The notes under the pieces were generated by a model. That model worked only from the letters and a program-made list of their open reading frames with translations, searched no databases and was not told the DNA's origin. The position numbers and the translations under genes were made by a program. Of a stretch of DNA of 64,000 bases, positions 11,131-22,012 are shown piece by piece. How positions within the stretch are numbered: the stretch's first letter is position 1; each line of letters begins with the position of its first letter. This DNA is from Sceloporus undulatus (taxonomy: Eukaryota; Chordata; Lepidosauria; Squamata; Phrynosomatidae): positions 101,836,921 to 101,900,920 of the forward strand of contig NC_056524.1 in NCBI RefSeq assembly GCF_019175285.1. Reading direction: 5' to 3'.

Positions 11131-11614
11131 CTCTGAAAGAACTGTCATGTATGTAGCAATGTGTCTCTATGGATAGGTACACTGTGCAATGGTAACTAGG
11201 TGGGGCATTCAACTAAATTGTGCCTTGGGCCATTCTTCTTCCAGACTTTCATGCAAAATTCAGTTAAAGTGCCTGATTTACCGTGATAAAATGTCTCCCT
11301 AGGCTGACAGGACGGTGAGAGAGAAGAAGTATTAATTTGCTATAAATCTTGGACCCAGCAGAGGTTCAGAGCCTGGAAGGAAGCTGTCTGGCTGGACTGA
11401 GTGAGAAAGCACAAAATGGCTGCTCAGAGTCAATCTGCTTTCTTCCCCTCCTCCTTTGTTTTCTACCTCTCTGTGTTATGTCTATTCTGATCTGCTGTGT
11501 AAGAAAAGGGAGAACACAGAAAATCATGCAAATATGCACATTCATTCCCAGTGTTTTATGACTATTCTACCTAACCACTATTTCGCGTGAATAGCCATGC
11601 CTTTTATGGCAGCA

Positions 11615-12075
11615 TTTCCATATACTCTAACATTTTACAGTAAGAGTGTGGTCAAGATGGTAAAAACTATTAATGAAGAAGAATGCACAAGCAGGAGAGG
11701 CTCAGCAGTTGCCAGCAGTAGCTACAGAGCTCCAAATGATGTTGTCCACCAGAGGCAAGTCTCCCTTGTTTTCCTACCATCCCGTTGAAACATTTCACAA
11801 ATGAAAACTGGGGCATGTAAAGAAAGCAAATATCAGAGCATGGTCAAGATGGCAAAAGTTACTAATGAGGAAAAGAGACAAGCTAGGAGATGATGAGCAG
11901 ATGGCTTTTGTCTGAGTCTACGGGGGAGGGCATGGTTTTGCTTCTTCCTCTCCTCACACCCCCCCCACGTTAGTGCAAATACTTTGAACTCATTTGAAAT
12001 AAGCTGAAGATAAAAAGTGAAATAGGAGAGGAAATTGGGCATTTTCAAAGCAGCTTTAAAATTGAAACAGATTAA
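11615..12075. repeat. unclassified interspersed repeat
   Basis: GTCAAGATGGCAAAAGTTAC occurs here at about 11847, is echoed near 11650, and recurs at 26955. An antisense relative is at 53400-53690. The remainder of intron 1 of copy B (11140-13780) shows no further element that I can name. Confidence 0.4.
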
Positions 12076-14216
12076 AGAGCTTATTGCATGAACTTTAAAA
12101 CTGGCTCAACCTCCCAGACTGCAACCAGGTCATGGGATGGAGGTGGGGATCATTCACATGCTAAATCACTCGACCTAATCAGCAGGCTGCATCAACCTGA
12201 GTCAAGCCGGGTCCCAGTCTGTGCTCTGCTAGACCATCTGCTAGAAGCTTTCCCACTTCTAAAAATGCTGGCAGAGCGTAGCTAGGGCCCAAGCTGATGG
12301 CAGCCAGCAATTAGGGTGGCAATTCAGCAGTCGGGGAGGCTTGAGGTGGTTTTAAAGTTCATACAACATAAATCCTAACAGGCACTGTCCCTGCCGAATT
12401 GGGGCAGCCAATTGTACTCACTGGGTTTCTTTTTTTGTTTAATGTCAAATGAATCCAAGGCACCCAAAATGTTCAGGATCTCATCTCTAAATTATTGCCA
12501 CAACCAAGAAATGAAGCCACACGTGAGAACTAGCAGGAATCCAAGGTGCTTCTTTGGGAAATATTGTGCTCGCTGCTCTCATCTCCCATTTGCCAGAGGC
12601 ATTGGTGGCTGTGGCCCAAGTCCTCCACATTCCTATGATACCACTGCTGCTAATGCTCAGTCTTTGGGGCACTGCAGCCTCCCAAAAGATGGGCTTTTAG
12701 CAGTAGTTCACTGTGGAAGAGCAGCTGGCTCCTTTCCCCATAGGCCTTCCGTGTGCTGCCGAAGAGCTAGAGGAGGAGGAGCTGGCCGAGTGAGTGAGGG
12801 AGAAGAGATCCCTTTTCGCTGCTCACTAGCAAAGCAACAAGACCCAGAATTCAACACCTTCTTCTGTCACCCCCAAGCCTTTCTTGGTCTGATGGGACTG
12901 CTGGACCACGTGGGAAAGGGAGGACCCTCCCTTTCCTACCTGACCAGCAAAGCTACCAGACTTGGAAATTCAGCGCTCCTTCCTACTAGTGCACTTGGTT
13001 TCACACACACCCCTTTGAGGTGTTACCCAGTGTGATCCACATACCCCAGCACCCTCATAGTTATACTGTTGCAATGGCATTCATATTGCAACAGCTTGAA
13101 GCTTGCTCTCACAATGCCTGCTTCTAACCAGGCATTCCACAACTATTTTTCTTGTACTTGCACTAGGAATACTCCTGGGTGCTTACAGCATGCCTTTCTG
13201 TGCAGTTGTTAATGCAAATAAAGGATTCTCAAATCATCAGGTGGAGCAGGGTTGGTCCCACTGTTTGGATAGATGGGACACAGCCCATCTCAACCCCCAA
13301 ACACTTCCCATTCAGCACAGTGCAGAAGTTGTTCTTAGGCTTGAAATATGAACAAATTAGGAAGGGAGAGAGCCCCTTGTCCTATACTAATGCCTTTTTT
13401 TTACTCTGCCTACATGTTTTATGTCTTGTACAACTTTGCATATTTTTTTTTCAAGGAACATCTTCTGCCTTCAGAGCTTCCCACAGACAGCCTTAAATTC
13501 AAGTAGATCTTCACATTCATTGGTATATTAACAAGTGGTTGACAGCAACTGCAGAGCTTTGATTAGGATCTTCCAGTACCTGCTTGATAAAGTAGTAGTT
13601 TTTATAACAAAAACGTCTTCCTCAAAAGTGTTCATATGCTAGTACTGTATTTGGCCATTTTTGCTTTGTTAATTCCTTAGAAATTTAAAAATGGGCCATA
13701 ACAGCAAGCAGCAACAACAGAGTTAACCTATATTACTGCCAAGTATCTGATCCTCCCCCCCCCCCCGCTTGGTTTGTTTCCAGATTAGGTTTACTGCCTG
13801 TGAGTGGGGGAGTATTTGATCTCCTTTTAGAGTCGGAGACACTTTGACCTCCGCAGCTATCGCTGAACGCCTGGGCCACACCCACATGGGAATGGAGAGG
13901 CTGCGGGAGGCCTGTGTGGTTTAAATTTACTAAGAATGGAGAATGAAGAACAATGAAGGTAACCATATTAGAAGAAGTAAGGAACTTCGGTTGTCCCTTG
14001 ATGGCAATACACTGTAGGGTTGCCAGTTCAGGATCTTCTCAGGCCTCGAGGTTTCTGGGTCAAAACTTGCATCCTGTTTAAGGCCCCCAGTTATGCATCA
14101 GGTATTAGACCACAGGTTGTCATTCAAGGACACACATATACAGAAAGAGAACATATTTTCTCATTTGTAAATTAAGATTTAGCTAAAGGAGCTGTTCCCA
14201 GATTAAGATGAAATTA

Positions 14217-14423
14217 CAGTCGCCCCTCCTAACTTGCTGATCTCAGATCCATGACCTTGATTATGCATGGAGGGGCGACATCCATTAATTCTCATGGTGC
14301 GTGTGCCTTGGGGCGTGCCCTATTCAAGCATATGAGGATTGAATATGTTTGAGCCTCCATTTTGTGTGTGTGTGTGGGGGGGTGTTCCAGAACCAATCCT
14401 CCATGCAAACGGATGGCCAACTG
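14217..14423. mobile_element. Tigger/pogo-like MITE, copy B intron 2
   Basis: CAGTCGCCCCTCCTAAC at the left and a mirrored GGATGGCCAACTG at the right are flanked by TA on both sides. Length is 207 bp. Confidence 0.6.
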
Positions 14424-14737
14424 TATAGGACTCTTCCTTCTCCTTTCCTTAGGGAGAGAGGATAAGGAACTTTTAAATCTAGCCTACTGGCTTCTAGCCA
14501 GAAGGTGGATGAAGAGTAGAGCCTGGGGCCCTCTGCCACAATGACTGGAAGGCAACGAAACAACTGAGAAAGTAAATTATCAATACCCCTGGAGTGTGTT
14601 TGCAAGTTGCAGCAACCAGTCCATTAATCCTTACAAATATCCTCTTGCCTAGAGCTGAGCAACCCAAAACTGAAGTATATGCACCCTTGTCTCTTGTCTG
14701 GAGATGACCATGAAAACTGGAGAGTCAGGAGCATACC

Positions 14738-15052
14738 TTTGTTGTTATGTGCCTTCAAGTCAAATCTGACTTATGACAAGCCCAAGGTGAACCTATAATG
14801 GGGTTTTCTTGGCAACATTTGTTCAGAGGGTTTGGCTTTGCCTTTCTCTGAGGATGAGTGGATGTTTTGTATGTTTTTAATTTAATTGTATTTTTAAAAA
14901 TTATAGTCTCCTTTAAGTTCCAACTTGGAAAAAAGCAGAATATAAATATTGTTGTTGTTGTTTAAAAGAATGTGTAACCAACTCAATGTCACCTAGTGGG
15001 TTTCCATGAATGAGCAGGGATTGGAACCCTAGTCTCCAGAGTTCTCCATACC
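14738..15052 (-). mobile_element. tRNA/BovB-tailed SINE, antisense, interrupted
   Basis: The tail TTATGTGCCTTCAAGTCAAA and ACCTATAATGGGGTTTTCTT begin the element. The head side (CAGGGATTGGAACCCTAGTC, about 15015) follows after an unrelated A/T-rich piece at about 14860-14975. Confidence 0.6.
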
Positions 15053-15492
15053 TATCACCTTTCTATTATTCTGGCTCTCCCTACTTATCACCTATCTGTT
15101 ATCATACTTCTCTCAGATTTTTAAAAACAGAATGTTTTGTTTCCTTTATTTTAAGGATTTTATGGAAACACAGACCTTGCCAACCTCTGCCTTGGCAAAT
15201 CAAGCCCAAAGTCCCAGTATCAATACATGAAGTTCCACTCTGAATTTGTCTACCCAAGTATGCAGTATTTAGCAGATGCTGTGAGGTAAGGAGTTAACAC
15301 AACTGTCAAGGGTGGGAACTTTATTATGAGCTGTCAAGTTGATTTTGATTTACAACTGTATGAATGAAAGATATCCAGGTGGCCCAGTTATTATTCTTGT
15401 TCTATTTCAGGGAAGGAAAAAACCAAATTCAATCAATATATGGTACTTCAGAAAAAGATTGTTTTAAGGCCTTGAACAGGTAAGAGTAGTAC

Positions 15493-15902
15493 CGTGTTTA
15501 TACTCAACTATAAATTGATCTCATGTATAAGTTGAAGGCAGGTATGGGGACCAAAATTATGGATTTTGATATGACCCATGGATAAGTCGAGGGAAAAACT
15601 TAGAGACATGTAATAAAAGATCTAAAGGATTAAACAAAGAAAAACAATGGCAAGGAACCTATAAAATTCCAGCAGGCATAACTATTTGTGCTCACATTAA
15701 AGGATGGATGGATAAGAGAATAGAAGGGGGTCATTGCTTCCAGGGCAGAATTCATTATTGCCTTTCACCAGAGGATGGTTCATTCTTTCATTATATAATA
15801 TATGAGTTACAGTACTTACATTGACCCGTGGATAAGCCGACTCCGGTTTTTGTGGTCTATTATTTGACTAAAACTTCTAGATTTATACATGAGTATATAC
15901 AG
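15493..15902. mobile_element. Tc1/mariner-like MITE, 11 bp after the copy B exon 4 donor
   Basis: The left end CGTGTTTATACTCAAC and the right end GAGTATATACAG are flanked by TA. Same family as 6597-6992 and 24387-24790. The insertion lies immediately behind the GTAAGA donor at 15480. Confidence 0.7.
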
Positions 15903-16360
15903 TAGTTTCTATGTCTGCTGCCTGAAGATACTTTTTGTAGAGTGATGTAATCCTTGTACAAATATGTAAAATATATGATCCTAGCACAAGGAGGCAGAGT
16001 CTAATTTTTCACTCACATGATTGTGCATTAGTGGAATGTAACACACTACAACTGGATTCACAAAGATAGTGCATGTTGTAAGGCGTTTTGCACATCTGTA
16101 TGTACAATAGCACAGTTGTATCATATATACAACTCTGTTTCTGCAAACTTCAACTGAATACATATTTCCATATCAGACAAAAATGTCCCACCACTTTTTA
16201 AGGGAAGTTACATATGAATAGCAGTAGGCCCACCTTGATTTCCAGCCACATTTCCTGTGTCTTGTCTATTTTTCTTTGTCTTCATTGTTTTTGTCCACTC
16301 GTGGCTCTCTGTTATAGTACTGAGTAACTTTTTAAAACATGCCAAATGGGCTTAATTTAT

Positions 16361-16361
16361 T

Positions 16362-16407
<46 letters not shown>
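16361..16407 (+). repeat. (GT)n microsatellite
   Basis: About 22 uninterrupted GT units in intron 4 of copy B. Confidence 0.95.
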
Positions 16408-16410
<3 letters not shown>

Positions 16411-16862
16411 CCAGAATCCGAATAGCCCAGCAAACATCCCATTAAGGATATTCCTAATTTACTTATTGCAAGGGGTATCCTATCTTTGCAGCTGTATGTC
16501 GGGCTTTGTATGCAGCCATTCTTTCTTCTAATCTTCTGTTCTGATTTTCATTTCCTAGTTCAGAGGAACAACAGCAAAGATTCTCCAATGCCATGGAGGA
16601 TGCTTGGAATCTTTATGGTGAGGAAGTAATGTCTGCATTGGATCTTTCTTGTTTCCATGTTGTTTGTGATTTGGGGGGGTAAGTAGCAGACATTCTTAGC
16701 TGCCTTTCTTTATTTGGCGTTTGAATCCCTATTGAGTTGAGAGATGACCTCTTAGGTTGCTTTTTATCCTTGTGATTCTTTGATAGTAAAAGTTGTAGTA
16801 ACCCCACCTCCATACCATTGTACATTATATCATTACTTTAATACATAATATTTCCTTCATTC

Positions 16863-17015
16863 AAGAGCCAGCATGTTGGACCAGGACTCTGGAGACCAGT
16901 GTTTGTATCCCCACTCAGCTATGGAAATCCACTGTGTGATCTTGAGCAAATCATACTCTCTTGGTCTCAGAGGAAGACTTTCTGAGCAAATCTTGCTAAG
17001 AAACTCCTGTGGATG
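16863..17015 (+). mobile_element. tRNA-derived SINE, intron 5 of copy B
   Basis: CTCTGGAGACCAGTGTTTG, TGTGTGATCTTGAGCAAATC and TTGCTAAGAAACTCCTG follow the squamate SINE. It is paralogous to 1012-1182. The following 17015-17940 is unassigned sequence that I cannot align with intron 5 of copy A. Confidence 0.6.
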
Positions 17016-18059
17016 TTATCACATGGGACAAAATTTGAAGTTTAAAGTGGGACCAATGCAGGGTCATCTAGGGCTTAGGAACAAACCCACAGCAGGCAAT
17101 CAGAAGAGAATCCAGGGAGAATGTGAGGTCAATCAGAAAATAAGTAAATTCACAAAACTACCGGATTTACGTTTCCATTTTGCTTGCGAATTGACTCCCT
17201 TCACATAATGCCAGCCATGTGGAAAGCAAGCCTCAGTTGACCCCAGGGTGTCTTGCTGTGCCAAAGAGGGAGAATGCCAAAGAGGGAGAATTAAAGGGAT
17301 ACACACATGCTCCTCTCTTTAGGCTCCCTGGGTGCTTTTCCTCCTCTAATTAAGGTCACAGCTGCTGGGAGAAGACAGAGGGAGGACATTTTGGAAGTTC
17401 TCCTGGACAGAAGGGAGAAGTGGAGGACATGCCCTTGAAAAGAAGGGCAAGGAATCAGGCAGGTTTATGGAACCAGCCTTCTTGTGTGTGTGTGTGTGCG
17501 CCTTTGTGTGTGGTTTTAGGAGTTTGCAAAAGGCAGCCTCATTCTGCCTTTCTCTGAAACACCTTTTGGGGCTACTGTGGCAAACAGGATTTGAAATGAC
17601 TTGAAGTCACACAAAAACAACATCCCATTGTTAAAGGGTTCTATCACTATAACTAGACTAGGAGATAGCTGGAAACTGTTCTAAAAGTAGGGAGTCATTT
17701 TGGAGACGAACACATGTCTGCTATTGCCTCACTTCATTCTATGGATATGGTGTCACCAAGGAGTTTCCATGTAAACCTCCATTTGAAGGATGAAGTCAAA
17801 CTGAGGCCAATCAGAGTAAGCTTTGGAAGTATCTTGGGACTACTCTTAGCCTTCCAGAATCTAGGCATTTGTAAATCAGGTTTTTTTTAAATACAGAAGG
17901 TGCCTCCTCCCTTGACAGTTGGCCCACCGTATTCTGCTTTCACATATTCAGCTATCCATGACTTGAAAATATTCACACATACACACAGCAAAAATCCCAA
18001 AACACAAAGCTTGATTTTTCCATTTTATATAAGGGACACTGTTTTACTACACCACTGTA

Positions 18060-19028
18060 TGTTATGAGCTGCTTTTTGCTGATGATGCTGCCCTCATTGC
18101 CCATATGGAAGCAGCTCTGCAGCGCCTCACATCTTGTTTTGCAACAGCTGCAGAGCTCTTTGGGCTGGAAGTCAGTCTGAAGAAAATAGAAATTCTCTAC
18201 CAGCCGGCACCACAACACTACCATCCCCACATCACCGTAGGCACATCTGTGCTTAAGTCCGTCCAGCAGTTCACCTACCTGGGAAGCATCATCTCCTCAG
18301 ACACCAAGATTGATAAAGAGATCGATCACAGACTGGCAAAGGCATATAGCGCATTCGGAAGGCTTCACAAAAGAGTCTGGAGTAACAAACACTTGAGGCA
18401 ACGTACAAAAATTAGTGTGTATAGAGCCATTGTACTGTCTATTCTCCTCTATGGGTCTGAAACATGGGTCACCTATCGCCAACACCTACGACTCCTTGAA
18501 GGCTTTCATCAGCGCTGTTTACGCACAATTCTAAATATACACTGGACTGACTATGTGACAAATGTTGCTGTCCTTGAGCAAGCAGGGATCACCAGCATTG
18601 AGGCCATGCTATTGAGGACGCAGCTGCGCTGGGCAGGACATGTTTCTAGGATGGACCATCGCCTCTCCAAAATAGTACTCTACGGTGAACTCGTCACGGG
18701 TCAGCGTAAGAGGGGCGCCCCAAAGAAGAGATACAAGGACTCCCTGAAACAACATCTCAGGCTTGGCCAGATAGATCACCAACAATAGTCCTCCCTGGCC
18801 TCGCATCGGGAGGCATGGAGACGCACTATCCATGACACTGCAGCCTTCTTCGAAAGCTCACGCCGAACGAGCCTCGAAGAGAAACGACAACGCAGAAAGA
18901 ACCGCAACCTGGAAACATCACCCAAGGAGACTTTCTGCTGTGCTTTCTGCAACCGGACCTGTTTATCCCAAATTGGCCTTTTTAGTCACCAACGCGCTTG
19001 TACAAAGCGCGGGATGAGTCCTTCCTGA
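18060..19028 (+). mobile_element. non-LTR retrotransposon 3' fragment (RT and C-terminal zinc finger)
   Basis: The frame starts inside the reverse transcriptase with LLFADDAALIAHM, runs through FTYLGSIISSD, RAIVLSILLYGSETW and LRTQLRWAGHVSRM, and ends with a Cys/His finger CCAFCNRTC...LFSHQRAC. The frame is open from 18105 to a single TAG at 18786-18788. It then continues in the same frame to TGA at about 19026, so only one stop (probably TGG to TAG) breaks the fragment. It is 5'-truncated and followed by (GA)n. The clade is uncertain. Before it (17940-18060) lies a piece of the palindromic Tigger-type repeat (TTGATTTTTCCATTTTATAT). Confidence 0.8.
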
Positions 19029-19048
19029 ATCTTTGTTCACAAAGGAAA

Positions 19049-19078
19049 GCCAGAGAGAGAGAGAGAGAGAGAGAGAGT
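19049..19078 (+). repeat. (GA)n microsatellite
   Basis: About 13 GA units just behind the LINE fragment; possibly seeded at its 3' end. Confidence 0.9.
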
Positions 19079-19152
19079 ATGTTATGGTACTTGTGTATCC
19101 ATGGATTTTTGTATCTACAGAGAGGTCTTGCTAGCAAACTAGCAGATATTAA

Positions 19153-19492
19153 GGAGATGATCACATTGACATAAAATCTGACTGCTCCACAGTCAGATTG
19201 TGGGTTACTACTGGGTATTATCAGATGTAATTTGCCACCACTGCCACTGGGCGACTGCAACCCGGCTGCATCCTAGGTCCCAGGTGCACTTTGGAGGCAG
19301 CTTTTCTAAACTGGGAGCTTGCCGTTTTGGAAAAGTGACCTCCGAAGCATGCCTGCAACATGAGATGCAGCCAGTTTGCAATTGGCCAGCAACAGCAAAT
19401 TACTTCTGATAATACCCAGTAGCAGCCAGCAACCCATAACCTGACTATATCCCGTTAGAGCAGTCGGATTTTATGTCAATGTGATCATCTCC
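19153..19492. mobile_element. Harbinger-like MITE with TAA target duplication
   Basis: The left end GGAGATGATCACATTGACAT is mirrored at the right end ATGTCAATGTGATCATCTCC. TAA precedes (19150-19152) and follows (19493-19495) the 340-bp element. Inverted repeats are about 35 bp. Confidence 0.75.
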
Positions 19493-19779
19493 TAAGAACG
19501 TACAGTATTAAGGAACACATTTTTCAACCATTTGTCAAATATTTTTATAATATTTTTTCCATCCCTAATTCTGTCAAAGTTCCACAAACAGATAAGCCCA
19601 ACCTGATATTAGCCAAGTGTGCTGAAATTCAGTAGTGACAGAATTTTGAAAGAAGGACTCTGCAATAAATTTCTCTAGCATACCTAGAAGTAGCACAGCC
19701 ATGTTCTTTCATGATTGTTAACTTCCTACAAGCTGACTACAATTTAAGGAAACCCTATGAATGAGAGATTACCAAATCA

Positions 19780-19905
19780 TCCTATCATCAACTCAGATGC
19801 AGGGCCATGGCTTCCTTCATTGAGTCTATCCATCTATAATACAATGTTTCTCTTTTCCTACTGCCTTCTGTCTTAATGAGCATTATTGTCTATTCTGACT
19901 TCTTA
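19780..19905 (-). mobile_element. RTE/BovB-like LINE fragment, antisense
   Basis: GGCTTCCTTCATTGAGTCTA, CTTTTCCTACTGCCTTCTGT and ATTATTGTCTATTCTGA correspond to the fragment at 1755-1862 in copy A. It is an old insertion shared by intron 5 of both copies. Confidence 0.55.
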
Positions 19906-20493
19906 TATGTCCTTTTACCCTCTAATAATCTGTGGCTCTAGTCTTGAAATACATTAAAATTACTGAATGAAATTTCATACTTAAAATTTAGGAAGAAGTT
20001 CTAAAGACACAAAATAATTTTTGTTTGTTTGTTTGTTTGCTTTCCACTCTGTTCTTTTTAAAAAGGATGTAGTGATGCCTTTGTGAAAAAATATGTTTCA
20101 TTGTACCCAAATTCTACTGTGACCATTTTTGACCTACCTGAAGTGGTGGAAAGAGCTAAGTGTTTTGTGTCCTCAGAGGATCACCGGATTACTTTTCAGA
20201 GTGGTAAGTTATGGTTTCTGCTGTCATACCTAGATTTAAACTGTGGGTAATGATTTCCCTCTACAAGGCATGTATAAAAAGCAGCAGGGTTCAGCAGTGC
20301 ATACTTTATAAATTTTGGAAGTAAAGAAGCATTGTATAGAGTGATCAGTGGAAGAGGAGGCAACTGGGAAATAGTTAAGACAAAATATGGTTTTCCTGTG
20401 GCAATGTAACTTTCTCTTTTCAGTACCATATATCCAGAGTACTCCTGTCCCTACTATAAGATCATATTATACTAGTCCCACTATACTCTACAT

Positions 20494-20852
20494 CAGGGGT
20501 AGGCAATCTTTTTGAGCCGGGGGCCGGGTTGCCCTCAGACAACTGGGGGGCCGAAGCTAAAAAATAAATAATTAAATAATTTTTTTAAAAAATCAAATAT
20601 ATAAATAAACCAGGACAAATGTAGGACAAAATTTTCAAATGGAAGACACTTTTTAAAAAAAAAATGGAGGACACGTGAAAAAATTTGCTGATTTTTTAAA
20701 AAATGTTAATATAAATGCATGTTTCTGAGGCTTCTATAGACAATTGCCCCCCAAAGGCCCCAGCGGCAATCGGTGCCAGGACCAGGCTGGGGCCGGTCCC
20801 AAGGCCTCGTTGGGCTGCATCCGGCCCACAGGCCGCAGGTTGCCTACCCCTG
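20494..20852. mobile_element. hAT MITE, copy B intron 6
   Basis: The ends CAGGGGTAGGCAATC and GGTTGCCTACCCCTG are inverted repeats, with flanks CTCTACAT (20486-20493) and CTCTACAC (20853-20860). The matching point of intron 6 in copy A (about 2635) is unoccupied. Confidence 0.85.
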
Positions 20853-21291
20853 CTCTACACAATACAAACCCTGTATATTCCTGCAGGTGTCACTTGCACA
20901 AGGCTTTCCATTAGTCCTAGTGAGGCAATTACCTCAGGCAGCAGTTACTTGGAGAAAGCATTTGGAGCTCTCTAACCAGTCCTCCCCTCAACTCTCTCCA
21001 CTGCTTCAGGACAGATCTATGTGTTCCTCACAGCTTATAGTGCAAACTAAAACTGGTCTAAAATAACCTGTGGACTTCAGGCACAGGGGAAGGAGAAGCA
21101 CTTCAACAGTAGTAAAATAAAAGTCTGCTCTCAAAACAGCATACTTCTATACTCTTATCTTTTGCTACAGGCAATAAACGCTCTTGGTTTATAGTCTTAA
21201 ATATAAATAATATTTTCAGAAGGTAGAAATAATTGTTTTATGTGCAAAATAATATTGTCAAGTAAACAGATATCTTCTTCATATATTACAG

Positions 21292-21415
21292 GTGATTTTT
21301 TTTAATGATCCAGTTCCTGAAGCTGATCTTTATATCTTGGCTAGAATTCTTAATACCTGGGATGATGAAAAGTGTTTGTCTCTACTAACTAAACTACATA
21401 AGGCTTGTAAGCCTG
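21292..21415 (+). pseudogene. copy B exon 7 with the 8-T run and a lost catalytic pair
   Basis: The exon has the same 124-nt length and eight-T run as copy A. The positions that encode the catalytic His-Asp in C and A read AAT ACC (Asn-Thr) at 21352-21357. Flanking residues (LYILARI before, WDDEKC after) are conserved, so the alignment is not in doubt. Confidence 0.85.
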
Positions 21416-21642
21416 GTACGTGTGCTTAGATAGGACAAGATGGGGACAAGACAGCTCTTTACAAACTTTGATGAACAAATGAACACTCCTAGGCTCACAA
21501 TATGCATTGTCTTTAATTTGCTTGCAGATGCTTCAGTTTCTTGAATGTTCAGAAACAGCATGCATTAAGATTCTGTCCAGACTGGTATCCACAGCAACTA
21601 GTGGCAATAATCCAGGTTTTGGGGCATGATTCTTTTCCAGCC

Positions 21643-21867
21643 TTAAGCTGCTACCACACTACAGATGTAATGTAATTTGACACCACTTTAACTGTCATAG
21701 CTCCATCCTATGGAATCCTGGGATTTGTAGTTTGTTGTTGTACCAGTGCTTTCTGACAGAGAAGACTGAATAGTTCACAAAATGAAATTTACAAATCTCA
21801 GAATTCCATAATATTGAGTCATGACAGTTACAGTGGTTTCAGACTGCATCAGTTCTGCTGTCTAAAC
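21643..21867. mobile_element. common squamate palindromic MITE (CTTTAACTGYC family)
   Basis: TTTGACACCACTTTAACTG and GGAATCCTGGGATTTGTAGT are mirrored by ACAAATCTCAGAATTCCATA and ATGACAGTTACAGTGG. Other whole or half copies in the window are listed separately. It is present only in the B copy of intron 7. Confidence 0.75.
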
Positions 21868-21868
21868 T

Positions 21869-21952
21869 CTTCTATGGAGAGACCAGGGATCGTACCTGGG
21901 CCTTTTGCATTCCATACATGTGCTCTACCACTGAGCTATGCCATTCTCTCTA
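21869..21952 (-). pseudogene. tRNA-Ala(UGC)-like relic, copy B intron 7
   Basis: Minus strand: GGCATAGCTCAGTGGTAGAG, then GGAATGCAAAAGGCCCAGG and TACGATCCC. The A-box side is nearly canonical. It lies at the same place as the relics in introns 7 of A and C. Confidence 0.65.
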
Positions 21953-22012
21953 AAATCTTCATCTTTATTATTCTCTGGAGGTATTCTTCATCTGTCCAGT
22001 GTGTTGCAATGG

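Noticed and set aside
12412-13035. 207-codon open frame on the + strand in intron 1 of copy B
   Set aside because: No recognisable domain, no codon or conservation hint, and it lies in the intron of a pseudogene. The length can be chance in a locally GC-richer stretch.
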